Both the position numbers and the translations under genes were made by a program. Under the pieces are notes generated by a model, which saw only the letters and a program-made list of their open reading frames with translations, did not search any database and had not been told where the DNA came from. 64,000 bases of DNA from an uncultured Pelagibacteraceae bacterium (GTDB lineage: Bacteria; Pseudomonadota; Alphaproteobacteria; Pelagibacterales; Pelagibacteraceae): contig CACIZC010000006.1 in NCBI GenBank assembly GCA_902591045.1, positions 1 through 64,000 of the forward strand, in the 5' to 3' direction. How positions within the stretch are numbered: the first letter of the stretch is position 1; each line of letters starts with the position of its first letter. Of this stretch, positions 36,813 to 45,075 are shown piece by piece.

Positions 36813-37585
36813 TTTTTGAAGTAGAAAACAAAAAGGTCTTCACCTCAGATGTTGGCCGATCATTTGATAAAAATAAACATACTGTAATACTTCTTCATGG
36901 TAGTGGGCAATCACATGTAGTTTGGTCTTTAACAGATCAATATTTGTCAGATCAGGGATATAATATTTTTTCTTTAGATTTGCCTGGGCATGGTAATTCA
37001 GAAGGTAAAAGTCTAAATTCAATTGAGGAAATTGCACAATGGTTAGAGAAAGTTATTATAAAAATTGGTATTGAAGATTTAACTATATTAGGACATTCAC
37101 AAGGCTGTTTAGTTGCCTTAGAATATGCAAATAAATTTCCAAAAAAAATAAAAAAACTAATATTTATTGCTGGATCTTATGAGATTCCTGTCAATAAAAG
37201 TTTAATTGATCTTGCACATTCAGGGGATATGGAATCATTGAATTTAATGATGAAGTGGGGCTACGGTTATTCAAAACAATTTATTGGTGGGAATCCGCTT
37301 CAAAAAATACTGAACTCACCCAGAGAAGTGAGAGAAGTTCTAGCAGTAGATTTATTAGCGTGCAATAATTATAAGAATGGAATTAATGCTGTTAAAAAAA
37401 TTAAATTTCCTACACTTTTTGTGTTTGGTGAACTAGATAAAATGATAAAGCTTGATAAAGGAAAGCAATTTTCAGCCCTAATACCTGGTTCTAAAACACA
37501 TATCATAAAGGATTGTGGCCATATGATAATACTTGAGAATGCTTTTGAAATGAGAGAAAAGGTTGCTGAATTTTTAAAATCATGA
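36809..37585 (+). CDS. Alpha/beta hydrolase in the DMSP cluster
   Basis: A 258-residue alpha/beta hydrolase. [12 protein letters not shown] gives the oxyanion-hole region, GHSQGCLV carries the nucleophilic serine, FGELDKMI the acid and CGHMIILE the catalytic histidine, so the triad is complete. The start is TTG, overlapping the previous TGA by 3 bases; the end overlaps dmdA by 4 bp, which argues for strict co-expression. A thioesterase or a hydrolase acting on a CoA ester or related sulfur compound is an inference; no known dmd gene has this fold. Confidence 0.8.
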   Translation: MIFEVENKKVFTSDVGRSFDKNKHTVILLHGSGQSHVVWSLTDQYLSDQGYNIFSLDLPGHGNSEGKSLNSIEEIAQWLEKVIIKIGIEDLTILGHSQGCLVALEYANKFPKKIKKLIFIAGSYEIPVNKSLIDLAHSGDMESLNLMMKWGYGYSKQFIGGNPLQKILNSPREVREVLAVDLLACNNYKNGINAVKKIKFPTLFVFGELDKMIKLDKGKQFSALIPGSKTHIIKDCGHMIILENAFEMREKVAEFLKS

Positions 37586-38691
37586 AAAATTTTTTAATTA
37601 CTAAGTCAAGACGTTTGAGAAGCACTCCTTTTTCTTCAAAAATAGAAAAGCAAGGTGTGAAGAGTTATACAATGTACAATCATATGTTGTTGCCAACTTT
37701 TTTTACATCACCAGAAGAACAATACAATCATTTAAAAGAACACGTTCAAATTTGGGATGTCTCAGCACAAAGAGAAATTGAAATTTCAGGAAAAGATTCT
37801 TCTAAACTAGTGCAGCTTATGACTTGTAGGGATTTATCAAACTCAAAAATAGGGGGATGTTATTACGCACCTCTTGTAGATTCTGAGGGTGGATTAATAA
37901 ACGATCCTTTAATTTATAGATTAGAAGAAAAAAAATGGAGAGTATGTATAGCTGATTCTGACGTATTATTATTTGCCAAAGGAGTATCTGCAGGAAAAAA
38001 TCTAGAGGTAGATATTTTTGAGGCCAAAGTTGATACATTGGCTGTACAAGGACCAAAGTCATTTAAACTAATGGAAAAAGTTTTTGGAGATAAAATAAAC
38101 AATCTAAAATTTTTTAAATTTGATTTTTTTGATTTTAACAAAAAAAAATACTTAATATCTCGATCTGGTTATTCTAAACAAGGAGGTTTTGAAATTCATA
38201 TTGATGATATCAAGGCAGGTTTAGAACTTTACGATTATTTTTTTGAGGTTGGAAAAGATTATAATTTAAAACCTGGTGCACCTAATCATATTGAAAGAAT
38301 TGAAGGTGGTTTATTATCATATGGAAACGATATGGACATTGCGGACAATCCATTAGAATGCGGATTTGATAAATATGTGAACTTAGAATCGGATATATTT
38401 TTTTTAGGAAAGGAAAATCTAAAAAAAATTAAAAAAGAAGGTATTAAAAGAAAATTAATGGGCGTGAAAATTGAAAGCAAAACAATAAATCTGACAAAAG
38501 AAATACCAATATTTAATAATGAAAATAATGAGATAGGTAAACTTAGATCGGCAGGATTCTCACCAAACTTTGACAAAGTAGTTGGAATAGCAATGATTAA
38601 TAAAAAATACTGCAAGGAATCACAAGATTTTAAAATAAATATAGATGGAAAATCAGTTTCTGGAAAAATTTGCTCCTTACCAATCGTTTAG
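37582..38691 (+). CDS. dmdA: DMSP demethylase (tetrahydrofolate-dependent)
   Basis: Transfers a methyl group from dimethylsulfoniopropionate to tetrahydrofolate, giving methylmercaptopropionate. The 369-residue protein is of the GcvT fold. It carries the DmdA-like start [21 protein letters not shown] and [10 protein letters not shown], then [35 protein letters not shown] and [13 protein letters not shown]. Length equals that of the SAR11 enzyme as I remember it. Plain GcvT would have a different N-terminal block and would be next to gcvH/gcvP. The end of the acyl-CoA operon is this gene. Confidence 0.87.
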   Translation: MKNFLITKSRRLRSTPFSSKIEKQGVKSYTMYNHMLLPTFFTSPEEQYNHLKEHVQIWDVSAQREIEISGKDSSKLVQLMTCRDLSNSKIGGCYYAPLVDSEGGLINDPLIYRLEEKKWRVCIADSDVLLFAKGVSAGKNLEVDIFEAKVDTLAVQGPKSFKLMEKVFGDKINNLKFFKFDFFDFNKKKYLISRSGYSKQGGFEIHIDDIKAGLELYDYFFEVGKDYNLKPGAPNHIERIEGGLLSYGNDMDIADNPLECGFDKYVNLESDIFFLGKENLKKIKKEGIKRKLMGVKIESKTINLTKEIPIFNNENNEIGKLRSAGFSPNFDKVVGIAMINKKYCKESQDFKINIDGKSVSGKICSLPIV

Positions 38692-38700
38692 AATTAAAAA

Positions 38701-38958
38701 ATGAACCATTTTTATGTTTATGTATTAAAATCATCTGGAAATAAGCCGCTAACATACGTGGGGTATACAAATAATTTAAAAAAAAGGATAACCCTCCATA
38801 ATCAAGGAAAAGGAGCGAAGTTTACTCGAGGAAGAAAGTGGAAATTGATATATAAGGAGATATTTAATTCAAAAAAAATGGCGCAATCTAGAGAATACTA
38901 TATTAAAAAAGATAGAAAATTTAGAATTGAACTAAAAAACGGTGAGAAAAGTGAATAA
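38701..38958 (+). CDS. GIY-YIG domain protein
   Basis: An 85-residue single-domain GIY-YIG nuclease-like protein of the UPF0213/YhbQ type. The motif appears as FYVYVLKSS followed by TYVGYTNNLKKRI, with the arginine in place. Residues KGAKFTRGRKWKLIY and the glutamate in QSREYYIKKD complete the domain. It starts 9 bp after dmdA and overlaps the following glycosyltransferase by 17 bp. Function of the family is unclear; a structure-specific DNA or RNA nuclease is the usual proposal. Confidence 0.85.
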   Translation: MNHFYVYVLKSSGNKPLTYVGYTNNLKKRITLHNQGKGAKFTRGRKWKLIYKEIFNSKKMAQSREYYIKKDRKFRIELKNGEKSE

Positions 38959-41083
38959 AAAAATTGGAGTACTATTACCATTTAAAGATCATTTCACAAA
39001 TTCAAAAGCAGGCTCAGCGTCCATTTGGATTAAAGATTTCAATAAAAAAAGCACATATAAAAATAACATATATGTCTGTGGAAATACAGATAACACATCT
39101 GATTTAATTGAAAAAAAAAGATATATAAATATAAATTTTAAAAATTTTGCTTTTCAAAGTAAAAACACATCCTATGTTGAAGCTTTTTTAAAAATTAATT
39201 TAAAACAAAAATTTGGTATCATCGAGATTCACAATAGACCTTCATATATCCATTACATGACAGAACAAAATATTGATGCAAAATTTGTTTTAATTTTTCA
39301 TAATAATCCTCAAAATTTAGGCGGATCCAAAACTGTTAACGAAAGAAATGAACTTTTAGAAAAATGTGAAAAATTAATTTTTGTAAGTAACTGGGTAAAA
39401 GAAAAGTTTTTTGAAGGTTTGGAAAAAAGAGAGCATTATAAATGCATAGTTATTCATCCAAGTATTTCAACCATAAACAAACTACCTTCAAAAAGAAAAA
39501 TTATATCCTTTGTTGGAAAATTAAATCGATCAAAAGGCTTTCACCTTTTTGGAAAGGTAATTGTAAAAATTTTAAATAAATACAAGGATTGGTCTGCCAT
39601 TGTAGTTGGTGACGAGCCTAGAGAAAAATACAATTTTAAACATAAAAATTTACATTACAAAGGCTGGATAAGTCATGAGAAAACCTTAAAATTATATAAT
39701 TTAACCAGCATATCCGTTGCTCCATCTTTTTGGGAAGAGCCTTTTGGTAGAACCTCTATGGAGGCTGCATCAAGAGGTTGTGCAACAATAATTTCTAAGA
39801 AGGGAGGGTTAATAGAAACTATCCCTCATGCTCTATATCTTTCAGATTTGACTTCAAAAAACCTTTTTCAAAAAATAGAATTTTTAATAAAGAACAAAAA
39901 CAAAAGAAATAATTTACAAAATAAATCTTTCAGAAATGTTTTTCACAAATTAGATGAAAATACTAAAAAAATAGATAGATATCGTGATGAAATTTTAAGC
40001 AAAATTAACTTGCAAGACATTAAAAAGAAAAATTATAAAATTATACATGTGTCAAATTTTGGAAACCGTTTATTTAACAGATTATATTTTATCTCAATAG
40101 CAAAAAAAATCACCCACGGATTAATTAGACTGGGTCATGACGTAGTTAACATAAGTGACAGGGACACAATAAGATTTAATAGAAATTTAAGCGGAAAAAG
40201 TGGAATTAATTATTTGAATAAAATGTTTATAGAAACGGTGAAAAACTATTCTCCAGATTTAATTATTCTGGGTCATTCAGATAATATAAAAGCAGAAACT
40301 CTAGAAATTATAAGAAAATACAAAAAAAATATTAAAATCATACAATGGTTTGAAGATAATTTGCATAAAAGCGGTCCTGATCCAGAATTAAATCAAAAAA
40401 GATTGTTGAAATATGACAAATATATAGATCATAATTTTATAACGACTCATCCGTCAGCTTTAACATTTACAAAAAATTCTAAAAAATATTCTTACTTACC
40501 TATACCGGTAGATAAAAATATTGAAAATCTTAAAATATATGAAAATTCAAGTGCAATTTACGATTTGTTTTTTACAATGAGTCATGGGGTAAATAGAGGT
40601 GTTCTAAAAAGTGATAAGTTTGACGCAAGATATCCGTTTATAGAAAAACTTTTAAAAATTAGCCCTAATATAATCTTTGATATATATGGTTACAAAACAA
40701 GACAACCCATTTGGTCAGAGGATTTTTATAAAACAATAATGCAGTCAAAAATGGGCTTAAATCTAAGTAGAACAAATAGTGTAAAATATTATTCTAGCAA
40801 CAGGATTTCTTCCTTGATAGGAAATGGACTAATGACTTTTGTTGACAAAAAAACACAATTAGGAGATTTTTTTAGTGATAAAGAAGTCGTTTTTTATAAA
40901 AATGTTGAAGACTTGTCTGAAAAATTAAATTATTTCAAAAAAAACGACAGACTTAGAAAAAAAATAGCCAGTAATGGAAGAAAAAAATACTTTCGATGTT
41001 TTGACTCAACAATAATTGCTAAATATTTAATTGATAAAACCTTTGGATTAAAATTTAAAGAAAATTATCTATGGGAGGATTAA
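38942..41083 (+). CDS. Two-domain glycosyltransferase fusion
   Basis: A 713-residue fusion. Residues about 1-355 are a GT4-type glycosyltransferase: FVGKLNRSKGFHLF and SFWEEPFGRTSMEAASRGCATI carry the sugar-nucleotide binding E-x7-E-like motif. Residues about 365-713 form a second GT-B-like part resembling CgeB/DUF3880 proteins, with VNISDRD, IIQWFEDNLHKSGPD, NRISSLIGNGLMTFVDK and the final SNGRKKYFRCFDS. Start is GTG (38942 or 38951). The gene lies in the AT-richest glycosyltransferase block. Likely a cell-surface glycan enzyme; substrate unknown. Confidence 0.75.
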   Translation: MRKVNKKIGVLLPFKDHFTNSKAGSASIWIKDFNKKSTYKNNIYVCGNTDNTSDLIEKKRYININFKNFAFQSKNTSYVEAFLKINLKQKFGIIEIHNRPSYIHYMTEQNIDAKFVLIFHNNPQNLGGSKTVNERNELLEKCEKLIFVSNWVKEKFFEGLEKREHYKCIVIHPSISTINKLPSKRKIISFVGKLNRSKGFHLFGKVIVKILNKYKDWSAIVVGDEPREKYNFKHKNLHYKGWISHEKTLKLYNLTSISVAPSFWEEPFGRTSMEAASRGCATIISKKGGLIETIPHALYLSDLTSKNLFQKIEFLIKNKNKRNNLQNKSFRNVFHKLDENTKKIDRYRDEILSKINLQDIKKKNYKIIHVSNFGNRLFNRLYFISIAKKITHGLIRLGHDVVNISDRDTIRFNRNLSGKSGINYLNKMFIETVKNYSPDLIILGHSDNIKAETLEIIRKYKKNIKIIQWFEDNLHKSGPDPELNQKRLLKYDKYIDHNFITTHPSALTFTKNSKKYSYLPIPVDKNIENLKIYENSSAIYDLFFTMSHGVNRGVLKSDKFDARYPFIEKLLKISPNIIFDIYGYKTRQPIWSEDFYKTIMQSKMGLNLSRTNSVKYYSSNRISSLIGNGLMTFVDKKTQLGDFFSDKEVVFYKNVEDLSEKLNYFKKNDRLRKKIASNGRKKYFRCFDSTIIAKYLIDKTFGLKFKENYLWED

Positions 41084-42105
41084 GCCCTCAACTAGTAAAA
41101 AACAAAAAGATAGTCATACTTAAGAATGATAGAGGAGGGGACTTATTAATTTCTCACAAAGCAATTTCTTACCTAATGACATTATCAGAAGATATTACAA
41201 TTTTTTTGTCCAATATAAATAAAAATTTTTCTTTTTTATTTAAAAACATTAAAATACTTGAATTTCCATTTGATTTGAAAATTAAACATAAAATAAATTT
41301 ATTTATTTATCTTTTAAAAAATAAAGTTGATGAAGTATATATTTTGTCTCCAAAAGGATTTTATTACTATTTACCAATTTTTTTTAGAAAAATTAAATTT
41401 TTTGCTATCGTTATTGATGGTAAAAAAAGAAATAGGCCTTCTATTTTTTTAAGAAAATTCTTATATAAATACGAAATAATAAATAGAATTAACAAAATAA
41501 ACAAGATCTCATCTAGTGAATTACAATTTAAATTAGTAAAAACTAAAAATGAATACAAAATAAATAAATTAAATCTTTTACCAAACAACAGTTTAATAAG
41601 AAAATATTTAAAAGAAGATTTTATTTTTTTTCAATTTAAAAAAACATTTTTTGAAAAAATTGCTTGGAACAAAGATAAAATAAACAATTTTATTAATTTT
41701 TTAGCATCAAAAAATAAAAATATTGTATTTTGTTCTGATATAGAAATTACAGAGTATAATGCAATGTTTCTTTCTAAATATTCAAGTATCAATTTTGATG
41801 AAAATAAGTTCAATAACAAAAAAAATAATAATATTTTATACTGCCACAATATTACTGGGGAAGATCTTTTTTATGTAATTAGTTTGTCAAAAAAAGTAAT
41901 TTCTCCTCATGGGCTCATTTCTCATATTTCGTGGATTCTTAAGAAGCCAACTCTTGCGTTGTTTAATTTTGATATAAAAAATAAAGATGATTTATTACAT
42001 GAAAAAATAAGCTTTTCTGAATGGTATCCGAAGAAAAGTTTTGATTTTGCATTTTTAAATAAGGATTTTGAAAAAGCATTGAAGAAAATTAACACTAGGA
42101 TTTAA
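41071..42105 (+). CDS. GT9-like glycosyltransferase (heptosyltransferase family)
   Basis: A 344-residue protein with the N-terminal KIVILKNDRGGDLLISHKA, which matches the start of GT9 (heptosyltransferase/ADP-heptose LPS transferase) enzymes. A C-terminal SPHGLISHISWILKKPTLALFN matches their sugar-nucleotide region. The middle is very lysine-, asparagine- and isoleucine-rich and hard to align. It overlaps the preceding fusion protein by 13 bp and ends 7 bp before the next transferase. Probable role in surface polysaccharide or core assembly; donor unknown. Confidence 0.65.
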   Translation: MGGLSPQLVKNKKIVILKNDRGGDLLISHKAISYLMTLSEDITIFLSNINKNFSFLFKNIKILEFPFDLKIKHKINLFIYLLKNKVDEVYILSPKGFYYYLPIFFRKIKFFAIVIDGKKRNRPSIFLRKFLYKYEIINRINKINKISSSELQFKLVKTKNEYKINKLNLLPNNSLIRKYLKEDFIFFQFKKTFFEKIAWNKDKINNFINFLASKNKNIVFCSDIEITEYNAMFLSKYSSINFDENKFNNKKNNNILYCHNITGEDLFYVISLSKKVISPHGLISHISWILKKPTLALFNFDIKNKDDLLHEKISFSEWYPKKSFDFAFLNKDFEKALKKINTRI

Positions 42106-42112
42106 TCGGTAT

Positions 42113-43099
42113 ATGCAAATTTGCTTTTTAGATAATACTAAGTTTCAATATAATTATAGAGACAAATACTCCCCGAAATTGAGGGGGGGCGAAACAGTTT
42201 TAATTAACCTGTCTTCTGCGTTAGCTAAAATGGGTCATAAAATAACAATTTTTAATAATTGTTATAAAAATGAGATATTTGATGGAATTGAATGGATAAA
42301 TATTAACCAAAAAGACATACCCGAAAGTAAAAAAACTTGTGATTTAGCAATATCAAATGGTGACACCAGTTTATTTGAGAAGGTAAAATCAAATAAGAAA
42401 ATATTTTTTTCATACAGTCTTCAAACTATTGAAAAATTTATCAGAAAAAAACAACTTTACAGCTATCTCAAACATAGGCCAAAAATCGTTTTTTTAGGTA
42501 ATTATCACAAGAATAAAACAAGCAAAATTTGCTCTCTATTTGGGCATCTTAGATTAAATTTGGCTGTAGATGACCTGTTTATTAATCACAGATTGGATTC
42601 CGTTATTGATAAAGAACAATCAATTTTTACATCTCGTGCAGACAGAAATTTAGATTTACTTCTTGATATTTGGAATGAAAATATATTTCCAAACTTTAAA
42701 ACTGGTAAACTGTTGGTTACCAAGCCTGCTAAAAAAATTAATCAAAAAAACAACATAATAATAAGAGAGCTTGATACACAAGAAAAAATGTTAAAAAATT
42801 TAAGCATGTCTAAAGTTTTTCTTGTCCCGGGTCATAAAGCTGAATTATTTTGTCTTGCTGCTGAAGAAGCAAACGAACTCTGTATACCAACGGTAACTCT
42901 TGGTATAGGCTGTTTGTCAGAAAGGGTAAAGCATGGAGAAACTGGATTTGTTGCCAAAACCAATAAAGAATTCGGTAAATTTGTTCTTGATATTTATAAA
43001 GATGAAAATCTTTGGAATGAACTACGGAAAAATTTAATTAATAGAAGAGGTAGATATAAATGGTCAGATGCTGCGAAGGAATTTATATCAAAAATTTAA
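42113..43099 (+). CDS. GT4-like glycosyltransferase
   Basis: A 328-residue GT-B glycosyltransferase. The N-terminal acceptor part begins with KLRGGETVLINLSSALAKMGHKITIF. The C-terminal region carries FCLAAEEANELCIPTVTLGIGCLSERVKHGETGFVAK, the nucleotide-sugar binding motif of family 4 enzymes, and ends with an LWNELRKNLINRR helix. It belongs to the run 38942-43667 of surface-glycan genes transcribed together. Donor and acceptor cannot be told from the sequence. Confidence 0.7.
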   Translation: MQICFLDNTKFQYNYRDKYSPKLRGGETVLINLSSALAKMGHKITIFNNCYKNEIFDGIEWININQKDIPESKKTCDLAISNGDTSLFEKVKSNKKIFFSYSLQTIEKFIRKKQLYSYLKHRPKIVFLGNYHKNKTSKICSLFGHLRLNLAVDDLFINHRLDSVIDKEQSIFTSRADRNLDLLLDIWNENIFPNFKTGKLLVTKPAKKINQKNNIIIRELDTQEKMLKNLSMSKVFLVPGHKAELFCLAAEEANELCIPTVTLGIGCLSERVKHGETGFVAKTNKEFGKFVLDIYKDENLWNELRKNLINRRGRYKWSDAAKEFISKI

Positions 43100-43103
43100 A
43101 TTA

Positions 43104-43667
43104 ATGAATTTTTTAGAAAAATATAAAAACAAAAAAAATATAAGATATGACTCTTTTTTATTTGCTTTAAATTTAGCTTATGAAAGAAAGCATAAAACTA
43201 TAGTTGAGACTGGCACTGCTCGAGGTAAAAAAAAGTTACTTTTTTTTAATAAATTTAATTGGACTGATGGTATGAGTACTTTGATTTTTTCAGAATATGC
43301 AATGCATGTAGGTGGAAAACTACATTCTTGTGATATTTCAAGTGAGAATATCAAAAATGCAAAACAATTTACTTCAAAATTTTCTAATTATGTAAATTTT
43401 TATATTCAAGATAGTATTAGTTTTTTGCAAAACTTAAATTTTAAGATTGATTTTTTATATTTAGACTCTCTTGATGCATCAAATCCAATTTTAGCTTCAA
43501 ATCATCAATTAGCTGAAGCAAAAAATTCACTAACAAAGCTAAATAAAAATGCATTAATTTTATTGGATGACAAAGGTGGAAAAACAAATTTATCCCATGA
43601 TTTTTTAATTAATAATAATTTTAAATTAATAAATGAATCAAAAAATCAGCTTCTATTTACTTCTTAA
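43104..43667 (+). CDS. Probable class I SAM-dependent methyltransferase
   Basis: A 187-residue protein with a Rossmann-type pattern: TIVETGTARGKKK as motif I (glycine-poor variant), KLHSCDISSENIKNA as motif II, and DFLYLDSLDASNP, ALILLDDKGG later. This resembles small methyltransferases found in surface-polysaccharide clusters. An in-frame upstream start at 43068 would overlap the previous gene; the ATG at 43104 follows it by 4 bp. It is convergent with the integrase, their stop codons sharing 4 bp. Confidence 0.6.
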   Translation: MNFLEKYKNKKNIRYDSFLFALNLAYERKHKTIVETGTARGKKKLLFFNKFNWTDGMSTLIFSEYAMHVGGKLHSCDISSENIKNAKQFTSKFSNYVNFYIQDSISFLQNLNFKIDFLYLDSLDASNPILASNHQLAEAKNSLTKLNKNALILLDDKGGKTNLSHDFLINNNFKLINESKNQLLFTS

Positions 43668-44578
43668 ATTTTAATTTTATTTAAGGCGTTATTTTTAAAT
43701 AAATTTGCTTCTTTGATATACCTTCTTACCATTTGTGTAGTTTTATGGCCTGTCATCGCCATTATGCTTCTTTCCTCAGCTCCTAATTCAGCTGTTGATG
43801 TAGCAAAACCTGATCTTAAACTGTGACCTGAATACTTGCTTTGGTCTAGACCTGCCAAAGCAGTGTATTTTTTTATGATTAGAGCTACATTCTTGTCTGA
43901 CATATCAAAAATTTTACCAGATTTTATTTTGCTTTCTTCTATCCAGTTTCTTAAAGATACTACTGGGCAGTACTCAGAGTTAGAAAAGTAGGGGATGCCC
44001 TTAGTCATACCTTCGCCAGATTGATCGGTTTTTGATCTTTTTACAAAGATTTTAACCCCCTCGCTTACAAACTCCACGTCCTCATATAAAACTGACACCA
44101 ATTCTGACCTTCTAAACCCGCCTGCAAAACCAACTAACACTAGGGCTTTATTTTTTAATTTACTTTTAAAGTTTTTTTCTTGATTTATTGAATTAATAAT
44201 TAATTTTAAATCATTGATTAATATAGGTTTTTTTGCTTTTTGATATGTGCCTTTTGCTCTTTTTATCCCTAAGAGATTTTCAGTAATTATTGGATGTTTG
44301 GTGTCTAAGTAATGCCCATTTAATTTATGAATAACGCTAATTGAAGCTAATCTACGCTTTAAAGTGCTGAATTTTGAAGATTTGGACAGATGAGTTAGAT
44401 ACAAGGTGATGATTTGAGGTTTTGAAGGCATGGAGTTAAGATCATTCTGCTGGCAGAACAAAACAAAGTCTCTAAAATCAGCCTTATAAGCTCTTAAAGT
44501 ATTGTTAGCCTTAGAACTCTTTAAGTTTTTTAAGGTTTCTAATTCAAGGCTTTTTACATCAGTTACTAAATCATTCAT
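43664..44578 (-). CDS. Tyrosine recombinase / site-specific integrase
   Basis: A 304-residue recombinase. N-terminal core-binding domain (SKANNTLRAYKADFRDFVLFC) and a catalytic domain with all active residues visible: Arg in GGFRRSEL, Lys in KRSKTDQSG, His and Arg in SGHSLRSGF, His in MTGHKTTQ and the nucleophilic Tyr in VRRYIKEA. It appears complete and functional. Base composition is higher in G+C than the glycosyltransferase genes next to it. The start codon lies 5 bp from a perfect palindrome (44584-44610). It is the only recombinase in the window and marks a small acquired island. Confidence 0.92.
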   Translation of the reverse strand: MNDLVTDVKSLELETLKNLKSSKANNTLRAYKADFRDFVLFCQQNDLNSMPSKPQIITLYLTHLSKSSKFSTLKRRLASISVIHKLNGHYLDTKHPIITENLLGIKRAKGTYQKAKKPILINDLKLIINSINQEKNFKSKLKNKALVLVGFAGGFRRSELVSVLYEDVEFVSEGVKIFVKRSKTDQSGEGMTKGIPYFSNSEYCPVVSLRNWIEESKIKSGKIFDMSDKNVALIIKKYTALAGLDQSKYSGHSLRSGFATSTAELGAEERSIMAMTGHKTTQMVRRYIKEANLFKNNALNKIKI

Positions 44579-44583
44579 ATATA

Positions 44584-44610
44584 TTTCCGATAACCATTAA
44601 TTATCGGAAA
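44584..44610. repeat. Perfect 10-bp-arm palindrome between integrase and cupin gene
   Basis: TTTCCGATAA, a 7-bp spacer CCATTAA, then TTATCGGAAA. Perfect 10-bp arms and a 7-bp centre fit either a recombinase core site or a dimeric repressor operator. Its position overlapping the integrase ribosome-binding region and upstream of the divergent cupin gene favours autoregulation. I saw no second copy by eye elsewhere in the window. Confidence 0.75.
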
Positions 44611-44632
44611 CTTATAAATTATCATTTTTCAG

Positions 44633-45064
44633 ATGTCAAGCTTTGAATTATTATCTTCAAACATGATTTTTAAAAATCGAAAACGTATAGTTCTTGATCG
44701 TGGCCCAAGCTGGCCTGATTATGACAAAGCTGAACCGTTCATGATAAGATATTATCCACTATTTCGTAAAAGGCCTAAATGGTTTCCTTTCAATATACTC
44801 GTTCATAAGCTCCTTAAAAGTGATCTGGGCGATCTACACGATCATTATTGGTCCTATATAACTATAATTCTTAAAGGTGGATATTGGGAAACTACGGAAA
44901 AAGGGACTTTTTGGAGGGGTCCTGGCTATATAGGTTACCGAAAAGGATCTGATAGACATAGTTTAAAGATCCAGGAGGGTAAACCTGCATGGACCTTGCT
45001 GCTTGTAGGACCTAAAAGAGGCTCTAAGCAATATGCTAAATACCAAGAAAAACAGGAAAAATAG
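44633..45064 (+). CDS. Cupin-like protein of unknown function in the integrase island
   Basis: A 143-residue, aromatic-rich protein. A cupin-like pattern is visible: GDLHDHYWSYITIILKGGYWE holds an HxH pair, and a second part, GPGYIGYRKGSDRHSL, supplies a third histidine. The tail is LLLVGPKRGSKQYAKY. My count of bases 44641-45000 gives about 37% G+C, against roughly 15-28% in sampled lines of the glycosyltransferase block, so it is compositionally foreign. A hairpin at its 3' end resembles a terminator. The enzymatic role, if any, is unknown; similar small cupin proteins occur in phages and plasmids. Confidence 0.7.
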   Translation: MSSFELLSSNMIFKNRKRIVLDRGPSWPDYDKAEPFMIRYYPLFRKRPKWFPFNILVHKLLKSDLGDLHDHYWSYITIILKGGYWETTEKGTFWRGPGYIGYRKGSDRHSLKIQEGKPAWTLLLVGPKRGSKQYAKYQEKQEK

Positions 45065-45075
45065 ACCTGTTTTTC
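45047..45075 (+). terminator. Probable terminator of the cupin gene
   Basis: GAAAAACAGG (45047-45056), a 9-base loop, then CCTGTTTTTC (45066-45075): a perfect 10-bp stem overlapping the last codons of the cupin gene. The T run forms part of the stem and not a tail, so the termination strength is uncertain. Confidence 0.5.

Noticed and set aside
37582-38691. Glycine cleavage T protein instead of DmdA
   Set aside because: Same fold, but the RRLRSTPF and [10 protein letters not shown] blocks and the acyl-CoA gene neighbours match DmdA; no gcvH or gcvP nearby.
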